DNA from: Veillonellales bacterium
GTDB taxonomy: Bacteria > Bacillota > Negativicutes > Veillonellales > Dialisteraceae
Length of the DNA: 64,000 nt
Assembly: GCA_944390485.1 (NCBI GenBank)
Contig: CALXPQ010000002.1
Coordinates: 124,001-188,000, forward strand
Direction of reading: 5' to 3'
Shown: one piece after another, positions 24,844 to 35,512 of the stretch
Position numbering within the stretch: the stretch's first letter is position 1
Layout: every line of letters starts with the position of its first letter
Made by a program: the position numbers and the translations under genes
The notes under the pieces: generated by a model
Told to the model about the DNA's origin: nothing
What the model saw: only the letters and a program-made list of their open reading frames with translations
The model's database searches: none

Positions 24844-25797
24844 TCAGACGGTGATGATGTCTTCCGGGCGGACGCTTACTGTGAGAGAGGCACCCGGGTC
24901 GGCCCGCACGGGCGAGAGGATCGTCCAGCGCTCGCCGCCGCAGAGGAGATGGACCTCATAGCCCGCGCCGAGATACTGGCTGGAGACCACGCCGGCGGTG
25001 AAGGCGCGCGCGCCGGGGGCCGGCGAAAGAGACGCCTTCTCCGGCCGGAAGAAATGGCGGCTGTCGATCCAGTTCGACAGACCGACGAAATGGGCCGCAA
25101 AGGACGTGGCCGGATGGCTGTACACCGCCTCCGGCGCGTCGTACTGCTCGAGGCGGCCCGCGGAAAAGACGGCGATGCGGTCGCTCATGCTGATGGCCTC
25201 CGACTGGTCGTGCGTGACGAAGACCGCCGTCAGGCCCAGCCGGGTCACCAGCTCGCGGAGCTCTACGCGCATTTCCGCCCGGAGCTGCGCGTCCAGCGCG
25301 GACAGCGGCTCGTCGAAGAGAATGCACTCCGGCTCCGTCACCACCGCCCGGGCGAACGCCACGCGCTGCTGCTGCCCGCCGGAGAGCTGGTGCGGGTAGC
25401 GGTCTGCCAGCTCCTCCAGATGCACGATGGAGAGCGCCTGCCGCACCCGCTCCGCGAGATGCTCCGTCCGGCCCGACGCGCGCAGGCCGAACGCCGTATT
25501 CTCGAAGACCGTCATGTGCGGCCACAGGGCGAAATCCTGAAAGACGAAGCCCAGTCCGCGCGCTTCCGGCGGGACCGACACGCCCTGCGGCCCGGAGAAG
25601 ACGCAACGGCTGCCGAGAAAGATCTCGCCCGCGTCCGGCGTCTCCAGCCCGGCGATCATCCTGAGAAGCGTCGTCTTGCCGCAGCCCGATGGGCCCAGCA
25701 GCGTGGTGAAGCTCCCGCTCCGGATCGTGAGGGACACGTCCCGGATGACGGACTTTCCGCCGTACGATTTGCTGATGTGCTGTAATGTGATATCCAT
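24844..25797 (-). CDS. ABC importer ATPase (FbpC/PotA-like)
   Basis: 317 residues. Energises the importer encoded by the next two genes. It has Walker A GPSGCGKT, Q-loop FQDFALWP, signature LSGGQQQR, Walker B CILFDEP, and the switch His in VFVTHD. A C-terminal TOBE-like regulatory domain (about 240-317) follows, as in FbpC. GGAGG lies upstream of the start on the minus strand. It is the first gene of the operon; no Fur-type operator is evident upstream. Confidence 0.93.
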   Translation of the reverse strand: MDITLQHISKSYGGKSVIRDVSLTIRSGSFTTLLGPSGCGKTTLLRMIAGLETPDAGEIFLGSRCVFSGPQGVSVPPEARGLGFVFQDFALWPHMTVFENTAFGLRASGRTEHLAERVRQALSIVHLEELADRYPHQLSGGQQQRVAFARAVVTEPECILFDEPLSALDAQLRAEMRVELRELVTRLGLTAVFVTHDQSEAISMSDRIAVFSAGRLEQYDAPEAVYSHPATSFAAHFVGLSNWIDSRHFFRPEKASLSPAPGARAFTAGVVSSQYLGAGYEVHLLCGGERWTILSPVRADPGASLTVSVRPEDIITV

Positions 25798-26106
25798 GCC
25801 GACCTCCTTCTGCCGCTGGCCCCATTGTACGGGGAAAAAACAAAGGCCCCGTCAGGACCGTGTAAAAAAATCATCTCGTCCGCGTCCGGAGCCCGTCGAT
25901 TTCCCTTATAATAAGATATAAAAATAAAAGCGGCGCGGGGAGAGGAGACGCCTTGCGGGAAGCGGCGCGCCGTGCTATACTAATTTCGTCGGGAATGCCC
26001 GGCTTTTTTAAGTGAAAAATCATTGACTTCATATTTCCGGATATGCTATAATCCTTGAGTATGTTGCAATAGGGAAAACCCGAAAAAATTGAGTGAGGTG
26101 TAAAGA
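25798..26106. other. intergenic region with rpmG promoter and possible short transcript
   Basis: 309 bp without a gene. It holds TATAAT at 25907-25912, a second -10-like TATACT near 25976, a hairpin with T-run (GTCGGG/CCCGGC then TTTTTT, about 25988-26010) and the rpmG promoter. The first -10 and the hairpin could bound a transcript of about 90 nt. Confidence 0.4.
26023..26052 (+). promoter_or_regulatory. promoter of the rpmG-secE-nusG operon
   Basis: TTGACT (26023-26028), an 18-bp spacer and TATAAT (26047-26052), 55 bp before ATG 26107. Confidence 0.8.
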
Positions 26107-26256
26107 ATGCGTGAAGGAATTACTCTTGCGTGTACGGAATGCAAACGCCGCAACTACCGGACCAACAAGAACAAGAAAAACAATGCAGAACGCATCGAAA
26201 TGATGAAATACTGCAAATGGTGCAAGAAACACACCCTGCATAAAGAAACCAAATAA
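26107..26256 (+). CDS. rpmG: 50S ribosomal protein L33, zinc-ribbon form
   Basis: 49 residues, a small basic large-subunit protein. Cysteine pairs C9/C12 and C36/C39 form the zinc-binding (C+) type. The start is ATG 26107 after GTGAGGTG. It opens the classic rpmG-secE-nusG-L11-L1 order. Confidence 0.95.
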   Translation: MREGITLACTECKRRNYRTNKNKKNNAERIEMMKYCKWCKKHTLHKETK

Positions 26257-26278
26257 GTAAGCGAACTGGGGTGTAAGC

Positions 26279-26503
26279 ATGGCGAATCGTCGGCAAACAG
26301 CAGAGGAAAACAGCGCCGCATGGAACCGATTCTTTCGTGAAACGAAAGTGGAGATGAAAAAGGTCATCTGGCCGACCAAGCAGCAGCTCGGCCGGTACAC
26401 CGCGACCGTCATCGCCTCCGTGCTCCTCGTTTCCTGCCTGCTCGTCGCAGTGGATTTCGTTTTCATGGGCCTCTCGAAGCTGCTGGTCAGTGCAGTGGGC
26501 TGA
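26279..26503 (+). CDS. secE: preprotein translocase subunit SecE
   Basis: 74 residues. A cytoplasmic N-terminus with the conserved WNRFFRETKVEMKKVIWPTKQQ helix is followed by one membrane helix (about 45-68). It stabilises SecY in the Sec channel. The single-span form is normal for Firmicutes. It lies between rpmG and nusG. Confidence 0.95.
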   Translation: MANRRQTAEENSAAWNRFFRETKVEMKKVIWPTKQQLGRYTATVIASVLLVSCLLVAVDFVFMGLSKLLVSAVG

Positions 26504-26514
26504 AAGGAGGAAAC

Positions 26515-27072
26515 ATGCCGGAAAACGAAGAACAACTCGAGAAAAAAGAAAAGAATATCCGCTGGTATGTCATTCACACGTATTCCGGCTATGAGAATAA
26601 AGTACAGGATACGTTGACCCGCAAGGTGCATTCCATGGGCCTGGAAGATACGATCAAGCAGATCCTCCTCCCGATGCAGGATGAAGAAGAAGTCAAGGAC
26701 GGCCAGAAAAAAGTCGTCTCCCGGAAAGTCTTCCCGGGCTACCTTCTCATCGAAATGGAAGTCAATGACCACAGCTGGTACGTCGTGCGGAATACGCCGG
26801 GCGTGACCGGGTTCGTCGGGACCACCACGAAGCCGATCCCCCTTTCCGATGAAGAAGTCGAACGCATTCTGCACAAAGATAAAAAAGTCCCGGTGAAGAT
26901 CACCGTCAAGGCAGGGGATGCCATCCGCATCACCGAAGGGCCTTTCGCAGATCATGTGGCTACCGTGCTCAATGTAGCGGCTGACAAAGGCAGGATCACT
27001 GCCGAGATCAGCGCCTTTGGGCACGCTACCAAAATCGAGCTGGAAGCGGGCTTCTTTGAGCCGCTTTCCTGA
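26515..27072 (+). CDS. nusG: transcription termination/antitermination protein NusG
   Basis: 185 residues. The N-terminal NGN domain (RWYVIHTYSGYENKVQ) binds RNA polymerase. The C-terminal KOW domain (KAGDAIRITEGPFADH) contacts ribosomal S10 or Rho. AAAGGAGG precedes ATG 26515. Length and order are standard. Confidence 0.97.
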   Translation: MPENEEQLEKKEKNIRWYVIHTYSGYENKVQDTLTRKVHSMGLEDTIKQILLPMQDEEEVKDGQKKVVSRKVFPGYLLIEMEVNDHSWYVVRNTPGVTGFVGTTTKPIPLSDEEVERILHKDKKVPVKITVKAGDAIRITEGPFADHVATVLNVAADKGRITAEISAFGHATKIELEAGFFEPLS

Positions 27073-27175
27073 CGCTCGGTGAGGAGTGCGCGGGACCTCC
27101 GCCGCACGAATGCCTCACGTGGGAGGGCAGACGCCCGTCTGTACCACATCCTCAAAGAGTAAGGAGGTGTCAACT

Positions 27176-27601
27176 ATGGCAAAGAAGATTACCAAGGTAG
27201 TGAAACTGCAGGTACCGGCTGGCAAAGCCACTCCGGCTCCGCCCGTAGGCCCGGCCCTCGGCCAGGCAGGCGTGAACATCATGGCTTTCGTCAAGGACTT
27301 CAATGACCGCACCGCACAGCAGGTCGGCCTGATCATCCCTGTAGAAATCACTGTTTTTGAAGATAGAAGCTTCACTTTCATCTGCAAAACGCCGCCGGCT
27401 GCCGTTCTCCTGAAGAAAGCAGCAGGCATCGAAACCGCTTCCGGTGAACCGAACAAAAAGAAAGTCGGCAAAGTCACCAAAGCGCAGGTCAAGGAAATCG
27501 CGGAAACGAAGATGCCTGACCTGAACGCCAACGATGTAGAAGCAGCAATGCGCCTCATCGAAGGCACCGCCCGCAGCATGGGCATCGAAGTCGTAGACTG
27601 A
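27176..27601 (+). CDS. rplK: 50S ribosomal protein L11
   Basis: 141 residues. Forms the GTPase-associated centre with 23S rRNA and L10/L12. [22 protein letters not shown] and [10 protein letters not shown] are typical. The start at 27176 follows AAGGAGGTG; an upstream in-frame GTG/ATG region at 27086 lacks a ribosome site and is not used. Confidence 0.97.
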   Translation: MAKKITKVVKLQVPAGKATPAPPVGPALGQAGVNIMAFVKDFNDRTAQQVGLIIPVEITVFEDRSFTFICKTPPAAVLLKKAAGIETASGEPNKKKVGKVTKAQVKEIAETKMPDLNANDVEAAMRLIEGTARSMGIEVVD

Positions 27602-27652
27602 GACTGACCGTTCGTGGAAGGGCATTGTCCCGCTTACCACAAGGAGGAAACA

Positions 27653-28357
27653 ATGGCAAAACTGACAAAGAAACAGAAAGCAGCCGCAGCCATCGTTGAC
27701 AGCCATACACTCTATGACCTCGACGAAGCTGTAGCACTCGTGAAGAAAGCGGCATCCGCGAAATTCGATGAAACGGTAGAGCTTTCCTTCAACCTGAACA
27801 TCAACCCGAAATACGCAGACCAGCAGCTCCGCGGCGCGCTCGTACTCCCCCACGGCACCGGCAAGACGAAGAAAGTCCTCGTCTTCGCCAAGGACCACAA
27901 GGAAGACGAAGCCAAAGCGGCCGGCGCTGACTACGTCGGCGGGATGGACCTGGCTCAGAAGATCCAGGGCGGCTGGATGGACTTTGACGTCGTCGTCGCT
28001 ACCCCGGACATGATGGGCGTCGTGGGCCGCCTCGGCCGTATCCTCGGACCGAAGGGCCTCATGCCGAACCCGAAAGTCGGCACCGTCACTCCGGACGTCA
28101 CCAAAGCCGTCACGGAAATCAAAGCCGGCAAGGTCCAGTACCGCACCGACAAAGCAGGCAACATCCAGGTCGTCATCGGCAAAGTCTCCTTCGACGATGA
28201 CAAACTGAAAGAAAACCTGCGCGTCGTATACGACCACATCCTGAGAGCTCGTCCGTCCACCGTCAAAGGCACGTACATGAAGAGCCTCACCATCTGCTCC
28301 ACCATGGGCCCGGGCATCCACCTGGACATCTCCAAGGTCGCAGCACCGAAAGCATAA
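27653..28357 (+). CDS. rplA: 50S ribosomal protein L1
   Basis: 234 residues. Forms the mobile L1 stalk and in many bacteria represses its own operon. Typical segments are [27 protein letters not shown], and [20 protein letters not shown]. The start at 27653 follows AAGGAGG. It is followed by the L10 leader. Confidence 0.97.
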   Translation: MAKLTKKQKAAAAIVDSHTLYDLDEAVALVKKAASAKFDETVELSFNLNINPKYADQQLRGALVLPHGTGKTKKVLVFAKDHKEDEAKAAGADYVGGMDLAQKIQGGWMDFDVVVATPDMMGVVGRLGRILGPKGLMPNPKVGTVTPDVTKAVTEIKAGKVQYRTDKAGNIQVVIGKVSFDDDKLKENLRVVYDHILRARPSTVKGTYMKSLTICSTMGPGIHLDISKVAAPKA

Positions 28358-28371
28358 TCCCATATTTAACA

Positions 28372-28490
28372 CTTAGCTGAAGACCGGCGGTATGTATAAT
28401 GGGCGAAAGCCCGCCTCCCGAGGCTGAATACTGGAAAGCCAGTGTACGACCTCACCGCGGTGGGGTCGTTTTAGCTAACGTGATAAATAA
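28372..28490 (+). ncRNA. ribosomal protein L10 leader
   Basis: The gap between rplA and rplJ holds several hairpins (for example GGGCG/CGCCC at about 28403-28416 and GACCTCACCGCGGTGGGGTC at 28449-28468, followed by TTTTAGCTAA). Position and structure fit the L10(L12)4 autoregulatory leader, where the protein complex binds its own mRNA. Boundaries are approximate. Confidence 0.75.
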
Positions 28491-28517
28491 AAAATCCAAG
28501 AGCAGAGGAGGTGTACT

Positions 28518-29066
28518 ATGAGCGAAGAAAAATACGAAACCAGAATCCGTCCTGAAAAAGTGGCCATTGTGGAAGAAATGAAAGAAAAACTGGCATGCCA
28601 GGGTGTCGTCCTCATTTCCTTCAACAAACTGACCGTCGCGGACGCTACGGCTCTCCGCCGCAAATTCCGCGAACGCGGCGTCGAATACAAGGTCATCAAA
28701 AATACGCTGACCCGCGTCGCCGCTGACGAAATGGGTCTCGAAGGCCTCGACGCCTTCCTCGAAGGCCCGAACGGTCTGGCTACCTGCAAAGAGGATCCGG
28801 TCGCTCCGGCTGCCGTACTGAAAGCCTTCATTACGGAGACCAAGACCGAAGCCATCACCATCAAAGCCGGCGTCCTCGACGGACGCGTCATCGGACCGGA
28901 AGAGATCAAGGCCCTCGCCGATCTCCCGTCCAGAGAACAGCTGCTCGGCATGGTCGCAGCAACCCTGCTTGCCCCGATCTCCGGCCTCGCACGCGCTCTC
29001 AACGGCAACATCACGAAACTCGCATACGCTCTCGAAGCTGTGCGTAAACAGAAAGAAAGCGCATGA
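28518..29066 (+). CDS. rplJ: 50S ribosomal protein L10
   Basis: 182 residues. Anchors the L7/L12 dimers to 23S rRNA; the N-terminal globular domain (VEEMKEKLACQGVVLISFNKLTV) binds RNA and the C-terminal helix binds L12. AGGAGG precedes ATG 28518. It is preceded by its leader and followed at 37 bp by rplL. Confidence 0.96.
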   Translation: MSEEKYETRIRPEKVAIVEEMKEKLACQGVVLISFNKLTVADATALRRKFRERGVEYKVIKNTLTRVAADEMGLEGLDAFLEGPNGLATCKEDPVAPAAVLKAFITETKTEAITIKAGVLDGRVIGPEEIKALADLPSREQLLGMVAATLLAPISGLARALNGNITKLAYALEAVRKQKESA

Positions 29067-29103
29067 TCAGTGCGCATAAAAAATTCCAATGGAGGAACAC
29101 AAA

Positions 29104-29475
29104 ATGACAAACGAAGAAATCCTTGAAGCCATTAGCAACATGTCCGTCCTCGAACTGAGCGAACTCGTCAAAGCCATCGAAGACAAATTCGGCGTATCCG
29201 CTGCCGCTCCGGTCGCTGTCGCTGCCGCTGCTCCGGCTGCAGGCGCTGCTGCTGAAGAAGAAAAGACCGAATTCGACGTCGTCCTCGCTTCCGCTGGCGA
29301 AAGCAAGATCCAGGTCATCAAAGTTGTCCGTGAAATCACCGGCCTCGGCCTGAAAGACGCGAAAGCTCTCGTAGACGGCGCTCCGAAAGCTGTCAAGGAA
29401 GGCATCTCCAAAGCTGACGCTGAAGAAATCAAAGGCAAGCTCGAAGCTGCCGGCGCAACCGTAGAACTGAAATAA
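29104..29475 (+). CDS. rplL: 50S ribosomal protein L7/L12
   Basis: 123 residues: N-terminal dimerisation helices ([20 protein letters not shown]), an Ala-rich hinge (about 37-53), and the C-terminal factor-binding domain ([18 protein letters not shown]). The start is taken as ATG 29104 with GGAGG upstream. A strong terminator follows, and rpoB is not next, unlike the usual order. Confidence 0.97.
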   Translation: MTNEEILEAISNMSVLELSELVKAIEDKFGVSAAAPVAVAAAAPAAGAAAEEEKTEFDVVLASAGESKIQVIKVVREITGLGLKDAKALVDGAPKAVKEGISKADAEEIKGKLEAAGATVELK

Positions 29476-29494
29476 TTTCAGCCCTGCAAAAAAG

Positions 29495-29521
29495 AAGGAC
29501 TCCCGCAAGGGGGTCCTTTTT
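29495..29521 (+). terminator. terminator after rplL
   Basis: AAGGACTCCC (29495-29504), loop GCAA, GGGGGTCCTT (29509-29518), TTTTT. Ends the ribosomal operon. Confidence 0.88.
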
Positions 29522-29763
29522 GTATGCCCGCACAGCCGGATTCCCGCCCTGCACATGTGGCTCCATTCCATGTGGAGAGGGCCAGCTTTACATAAATATG
29601 AAATAAGGCCGCTTATGACGGAATATATGACAGTCTTTGAGAAAAAATACGAAAGATTTACAAATTTCCTACGCAGTGAGAACAGGCTTTATACAGACAT
29701 TTTTTAAGATGCAAGTGCAGAATGCCTTTTCAGAAAAGTGTAACAGCAAATGGAGGGAATGGT

Positions 29764-32700
29764 ATGAAACGTCGGCAGCTTGCAAGACTTGCGGTAGGGG
29801 GGGGGTGCTTGTATTCTGGGCAGGAATCCCAATGGGATACGCTGCGGATTATACAGCGGCTACGCAGACAGAATATGATGCTCTTGATGAAAAAGACGGT
29901 ACGGCGGATGGAAATATCCGCCTGAATAACATCGGCACGGGTACAGGAAATACGTTGACCATTGGTACAAAAGGCGGAACGAGTAAGATAACGGGCAAAA
30001 CGGTCATTGCCGGTAAAGGGGAAAATAATGTACTTCAAATTTACGGTGGAACCTTTACTTTTGCAGAAGGGTCCAATGGCGGCAATGCATCCGGGAATGA
30101 GGTGACCGTATCTAATGCCACAGTTCGTGGACAAGAGCTGAGGCATGGCCGTGGCGCTGTAACTGGCGGCTATGGCTCCTGGGATGCGGGCATCAGCGCT
30201 GCTCAGGCAATGGACAACGAAGTGACGATCAATGGGGGAATCATCGGGGCAGAAACGGATGAAAACGCTGTCGTGGGCGGCATGGCGATGTTAAGCAACG
30301 AGACGCAGGGCAAGGCGGTTGTTACGGGAAATGTGGTGACAATCGAGGACGGCGATATTCAAAAGTCGGTAGCCGGCGGCATGGTTACCTGGGGAGGCAA
30401 CGATTATACAACGACGGATACCTCCGTTTCTTCGAATCAAGTAACCATCAACGGCGGTACGGTGAAAAAAAACGTTTACGGCGGTTATAATCGGGCAACC
30501 AGCGGTGGTGCTTCCAATGGCTTCATCCGTGGAAATACAGTTACTGTCAACGCGGGGCGGGTAAATGGGATCATTTACGGCGGTGAAGATGAATTCCACG
30601 ATAATGTTGATGGCTACTACACCGTCAATAAAAATGAAGTGCATCTCACCGGTGGTTCTGTGGGGTCAGTATACGGCGGCAGCGGAAGAGGAAAAGTGAC
30701 AAATAACAAAGTTATTCTTTCCGATGGTGCAGAAGCGCGTGTGAGCGTCGTAGGCGGACAGGGACAGGGAAGCGCGGTAGTCAGCGGCAACTCTGTGGAA
30801 ATGTCTGGCGGGACGGCGGCTTCCAGCTCAAGTAGTTACGTGGCTGGCGGATATGGCGGAAGCGGTGAAATCAAGGAGAACTCCGTCATACTCTCCGGCG
30901 ATTCTGTCGCGGGCTCCATATACGGCGGCCGGGGTGCTTCCGGCACGGTTTCTGAAAACACTGTAACTATTTCCAATGGAAACGCGAATGGTAATATTTA
31001 TGGCGGACAAGGAAGCGGTGACACAAAAAATAATACCGTAGAGATTACCGGCGGAACAACGTCTGGGAAGTACATTTATGGTGGTATAGGGAACGGCGAA
31101 GTCAGCGGAAATGAAGTATCCCTTTCTGATGCGCAGATTAACAGCAGCGTATACGGCGGCTACAGCAGCAGCAGCGGCACTGTTACCGGCAACACGGTCA
31201 ATATCTCCGGCGATGCAAAATTCAAACAGTACGCCAGTATCTACGGGGGATATAGCGGCAGCGGCACGGTCAGCGATAATACAATCAAAGTGTCCGGAAA
31301 CGCTGACAACGTGTCCGGAAGCGCAGACTTGAGCATGGTTTATCTGTACGGCGCAAATAAAAAAGGCTCAGACAATACGCTCACGCTGGACGGTTGGACT
31401 GGTACTGTGCGGACGTTGAAGAATTTTGATGCCATTCGTTTCCAGAATATTGATCTGTCGAAGAAAGAGAATACGCTGCTTACGATTGGGAGCACTGATT
31501 CCAGTTCGGCGTCTGGTTCTGAGAATGCGGATATTTATCTTGATTCTGTAAACGCCGGCGGATTGGCGCTTGCTGCCGGCGATTATGGGGAAGGCACGGA
31601 GACCGTGCTGTCGACGCTTAAATGGGATGAACGGCTCGACGGCAAGGTGACAGTGGCGGAGGATTTTCTTGATGGGGCCGCAGCCGGCGGCAAGACGTAT
31701 TTCGCAGATCGGACCAGTGCGTCGGACGGCGTCTATGCCAATACGTTCGGCAATCTCTCTACGACGATTGGACAAAACAAGGTAGACATTGAGGCGGAGG
31801 TGACAAACTCCGTGTTGGCCGGGACGTATGTGGATGCGGACGGTAAGGAAACATATCATTCCAGCGGACAAAAAGGACTGTCCATTGGAGACGGTTTTAC
31901 TACCCACGTAGGCACCGTGGCAGGCACCTATGCGGAAGCCGGGCAGGATGCAGCAGGCGGTGCATTGACGATAACCGGCCAGACCGAATGGAGCGGCAAT
32001 GTGTACGGCGGCTATGCGGAAAATGGAGCGGCACAGAATAATACGGTGACGCTCAAGGGAGCCAACGCAGAAAAACTGAACGTCTACGGCGGCGCGAGCG
32101 GCAGCAGCGGCACGGTCTCCGGTAATACGCTCGTGGTGTCCGGCGGCAGCAGCACTGTAGGCAGTCTGCATAATTTCGATATCGTCCGATTCGAAGATGT
32201 AGACCTTTCGCAGGATATGGTTTCTTTACAGACGGGAGCCGCAGAGGCTTCCCCGATAGCAGCCAGGGTGGAAATCAATTCGTTTTCTGAAGAAGCGTTG
32301 GCGCAGATAAAAGGCAAGGGCCCGCATACGACGGTCATTGACTGGTCGGATGCGGTCAATGGTGGTGCCGTATTCACCGAAGCATTCCAGGCGCAGGCGC
32401 AAACAGCGAATGCACATATGGCAGAAGACGCCTATACAGTGACCGATAGGACGGAAGGCGGCGTCTACGCCGGGAAATACACGGTCACCGGCAGCGATAC
32501 CGATACAAGCGACCATCAGGCGCAGATCGACGTGTCCGTGAAAGAAATGGTTCTCACAAACCGGTTTCTCGATGAAGCGGGCGGCGAGAATACTAATGAG
32601 GCGGGCACCGAACTCGCGCTGACAGACGGATTCACGACCAGCGTGGACAATGTATCCGGTGTCTATGCGGCGAAACGCACGGATGGCAGCACACAGGATG

Positions 32701-34850
32701 CGACGGAGGGAGCGATTTCCATCAGCGGGACTACGGCCTACGCGGGAAATGTGTACGGCGGCTATGCGGAAAACGGCGACGCTGCCGGCAATACGGTGAC
32801 GCTCAAGGGAGCCAGCGCTGAAAATCTGAACGTCTACGGCGGTGTGAGTGCATCGGGCGGCGATGTCTCCGGCAATACGCTCATTGTGGACGGCACCAGC
32901 AGCATGGTGGGCAGCCTGCACAATTTCAATGCGGTCCGCTTCCAGAATGTCACCCTCGAAAAGGGAGAACAGACGGTCAGCCTTTCCGCGGACAGAGTTT
33001 CTGGCATGGATAACGCGTCTGTCAGCATCGGTGCCGTCAACGCGGATATTTCGACGCTCCTGGGAAACGGCAATCATGCGGCGGGCGACGTGCTCGGGCA
33101 GACAACCGTGCAGTGGGACGGCGTGTTGGATAAAAAACTCTCCGAGGTTACAGAGTTGGAACGCAGCCTGTCCGGGCTGGACGGCTATTACCAGACAACG
33201 CGCGGGACGAACGGTCTGTATGTGAATCAGGTCAAAGCGGGCTATGTGGAAGGAACGAATCAGGCGGTCATTTCCGCGGAGGTGGAGAAGTCCATCCTGA
33301 CAGGTCGATTCATCGACGCATCCGGCGAAGAGCACGTGAATGGCAGTGAGACGCTTGTGCTGGATGATGTGTTTACGACCAGCGCAGGGATCGTGGCCGG
33401 GACGTATGCGCTGGGAAACCATGCGGCGCAGGGCGCGGTGAGCCTGAAAGGGAATATCGGATGGTCCGGCACAGTGTATGCAGGATACAGCGAGGAAGGC
33501 AATGCTTCCGGTACAGTGACGATTGCAGACCATACACAGGCAGAAGGCGTCAACCTTTCCGGCGACAACCGCGGTACGGCCGGTTCGGTCCTCAATGTGG
33601 AGGGCAACGGCAGCCGGCTGGCAGGAGTGAGCGGCTTTGATACGGTGAATTTTTCGCGGGTGGATGTGCATGGGGATGCGGCTCTCAGCGTGAAAGGGGA
33701 AGCCCTTTCCGGCGCCGTTCTCAACGTGAAGAGCTTCGCTGCGGACAGTGATTTTGATGCAGGGGAGACGGTGACGCTTCTTCATTCGGATCAGACGATC
33801 ACCGATGAGGGCGCAGAGGATGTCGAGCTGGCTCGTGATCTGGTCCTTGCGGGGGTAGCGGAAGAACTGGAAATCAGTGCGGAAAGTGCCAATGACGGGC
33901 ACGATATTCAGCTGCATATCGAAGATGCTCACCGGGCCGGGCAGACGGATCGCATTGCAGAGAACCGCACCGTGGCGGCGGCCTTCGTGAATCAGGGCGC
34001 GGATATCGCTGCGGACAGTCTGCATCTGCTGGATGATGGGTACCACTGGGGCACGCAGACCTTCGGCGCGGTCTACGGCAACCGCAGCACCTATGACGCG
34101 GCGGGCGACATGAAGATCAATGGATGGAGCGAGATCGTCGGCGTGGGGAATATCCACCGCGTGGACGGCGGCCGTCTCGCGTGGGGCGTCTTCTATGAAA
34201 ACGGCACGGGCAACTACCGCACGTGGAACAGCTTCAATCAGGAAATGTTCCGCGGCGACGGCAGCCTCGTCTACAACGGCGGCGGCGCGGCCGTGCGGCT
34301 CACGAAGGACAGCGGCGTTTATTACGAAGCTTCTCTCCGGGCAGGCAGTCTGTCCTCTTCCATGTCGAATGCGGTCAAAGACGGAGAAGGGAACTCTTAC
34401 GGCTTTGACAGCGACAGCACTTACTGGGGCGCGCATGTGGGCGCAGGCCGGCTCATCGGGACGGAGCGCGGGACGTGGGACCTGTACGGGAAATATTTCC
34501 ACACGTCTATCGACGGAGACAGCTTCGAGATGGGCGGCGACCGGTTCCGCTTCGACCGGGTGACGAGCGACCGTCTGCGGATCGGTGCACGGTACATGCC
34601 CGCGACAGGTGCGGCGTGGCAGGTGTACTACGGCGCAGCCTATGAATACGAATTCAGCGGCGACAGCCATATGAAGGCAGGCCGGTTCGATGCGCCGGAA
34701 CAGAGCCTCGGCGGTTCGACCGTCTTCGGCGAGATCGGGACCGTGTGGGGCCGGAAAGATTCGCCGTGGAGCATGGACGTGAACCTGCGGGGCTACGCAG
34801 GAGAGCGGGAAGGCTTCTCCGGCATGGTGCAGCTGGCGTACGCCTTCTGA
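29764..34850 (+). CDS. large autotransporter adhesin, phase-variable, out of frame here
   Basis: The true start is ATG 29764 (GGAGGG at 29752-29757). From there the frame reads MKRRQLARLAVGGG, crosses a run of nine G (29797-29805) and stops after about 54 codons. Adding one G, or losing two, joins it to VLVFWAGIPMGYAADYT and completes a normal signal peptide plus about 1,680 residues in frame to 34850. The passenger (to about 33950) has many short repeats of the type VYGGYS.SG.V.GN.V.ISG, as in beta-helical surface adhesins. The C-terminal 280 residues form an autotransporter barrel ending in MVQLAYAF. The passenger DNA is less GC-rich than the barrel. Shown as one gene with a frameshift. Confidence 0.82.
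29797..29805 (+). repeat. nine-G homopolymer tract in signal-peptide codons
   Basis: GGGGGGGGG starting 33 bases after the ATG of the autotransporter. At nine G the long passenger frame is off; at ten (or seven) it is on. Typical of slipped-strand phase variation, though a homopolymer sequencing error is possible. Confidence 0.9.
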
Positions 34851-34863
34851 GTCGGACAATCCC

Positions 34864-34891
34864 AAAAGAGACCTTTCGGGGTCTCTTTTTT
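34864..34891 (+). terminator. terminator after autotransporter
   Basis: AAGAGACC (34866-34873), short loop, GGTCTCTT and T-run. Confidence 0.85.
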
Positions 34892-35044
34892 GTTGCGGAC
34901 GGATTCCCGCCGCAGCGCCGTGCAGCCGCACCCTGCATGGGCGGCCCTGTTTCCGGCGGAGGGGAGACTGCTGGCGTTTGTTTCGTCTTTTCTTGTTTTT
35001 GGGTATAATAAGGACGTATGACGGAAGATGGAAAGGATGAGGGG

Positions 35045-35446
35045 ATGCTGGAGAAATATCTGTCGGGGGACCGGCTTTGGGAGATCGTGCGGTTCCTGCT
35101 CGTAGGAGGCGGGTGCTTCCTTCTGGATTACGGGCTGCTGTTCGGGCTGACGGAGTACGGGGGATGCAATTATCTCACGTCGTCGGCGATCTCTTTCACG
35201 GTGTCGCTCGTGGTGAATTATATCCTCTGCGTGACGGTGGTGTTCCACGCATCGCATCAGAGCGCGCGGCAGACGGCGCTTTTCGTGGCGACGTCGCTTG
35301 CGGGGCTGGCGATCAATCAGGTGTGCATGTACGGCTTCGTGGATGTGGCGGGGATCTGGTACATGCTGGCGAAGATCGGCGCGGCGGCGGTGGTGACGGT
35401 CTGGAATTACATCACGAAGCGGCTCGTTCTGAAAGGCGGGCACTGA
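35045..35446 (+). CDS. GtrA family membrane protein
   Basis: 133 residues with four membrane helices (FLLVGGGCFLLDYGLLFGL, AISFTVSLVVNYILCVTVVF, and two in the C-terminal half), as in GtrA/DPMS-like proteins. These flip or handle lipid-linked sugars for O-antigen, teichoic acid or arabinogalactan modification. ATG 35045 follows GAGGGG. An earlier ATG at 35018 lies only 9 bp after a TATAAT (35004-35009) and is probably not used. There are no glycosyltransferase neighbours, so the substrate is unknown. Confidence 0.8.
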   Translation: MLEKYLSGDRLWEIVRFLLVGGGCFLLDYGLLFGLTEYGGCNYLTSSAISFTVSLVVNYILCVTVVFHASHQSARQTALFVATSLAGLAINQVCMYGFVDVAGIWYMLAKIGAAAVVTVWNYITKRLVLKGGH

Positions 35447-35448
35447 AA

Positions 35449-35470
35449 GGGCGGCGGGCGGCCGCCTTTT
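35449..35470 (+). terminator. terminator after GtrA gene
   Basis: GGCGGC (35450-35455) and GCCGCC (35461-35466), then TTTT. Confidence 0.6.
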
Positions 35471-35512
35471 GTGTCTGTGCCGCCGGCGGGGACGGAAAAG
35501 AACGGAAATTTC

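Noticed and set aside
22045..25785. A 1,246-codon open frame on the plus strand opposite the ABC importer genes
   Set aside because: It is the antisense of three well-supported minus-strand genes; the product is low-complexity His/Arg/Glu-rich with no domain, an effect of GC-rich codons.
25970..26010. A transcript starting from TATACT at about 25976
   Set aside because: The hairpin terminator begins within about 12 bp, leaving no meaningful product; the upstream -10 box is the better candidate.
29637..29763. In-frame upstream start for the autotransporter at 29637
   Set aside because: It has no ribosome site, and the N-terminus (MRKNTKDLQISYAV...) is not a signal peptide at the right place. 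ATG 29764 with the G-tract frameshift explains the data better.
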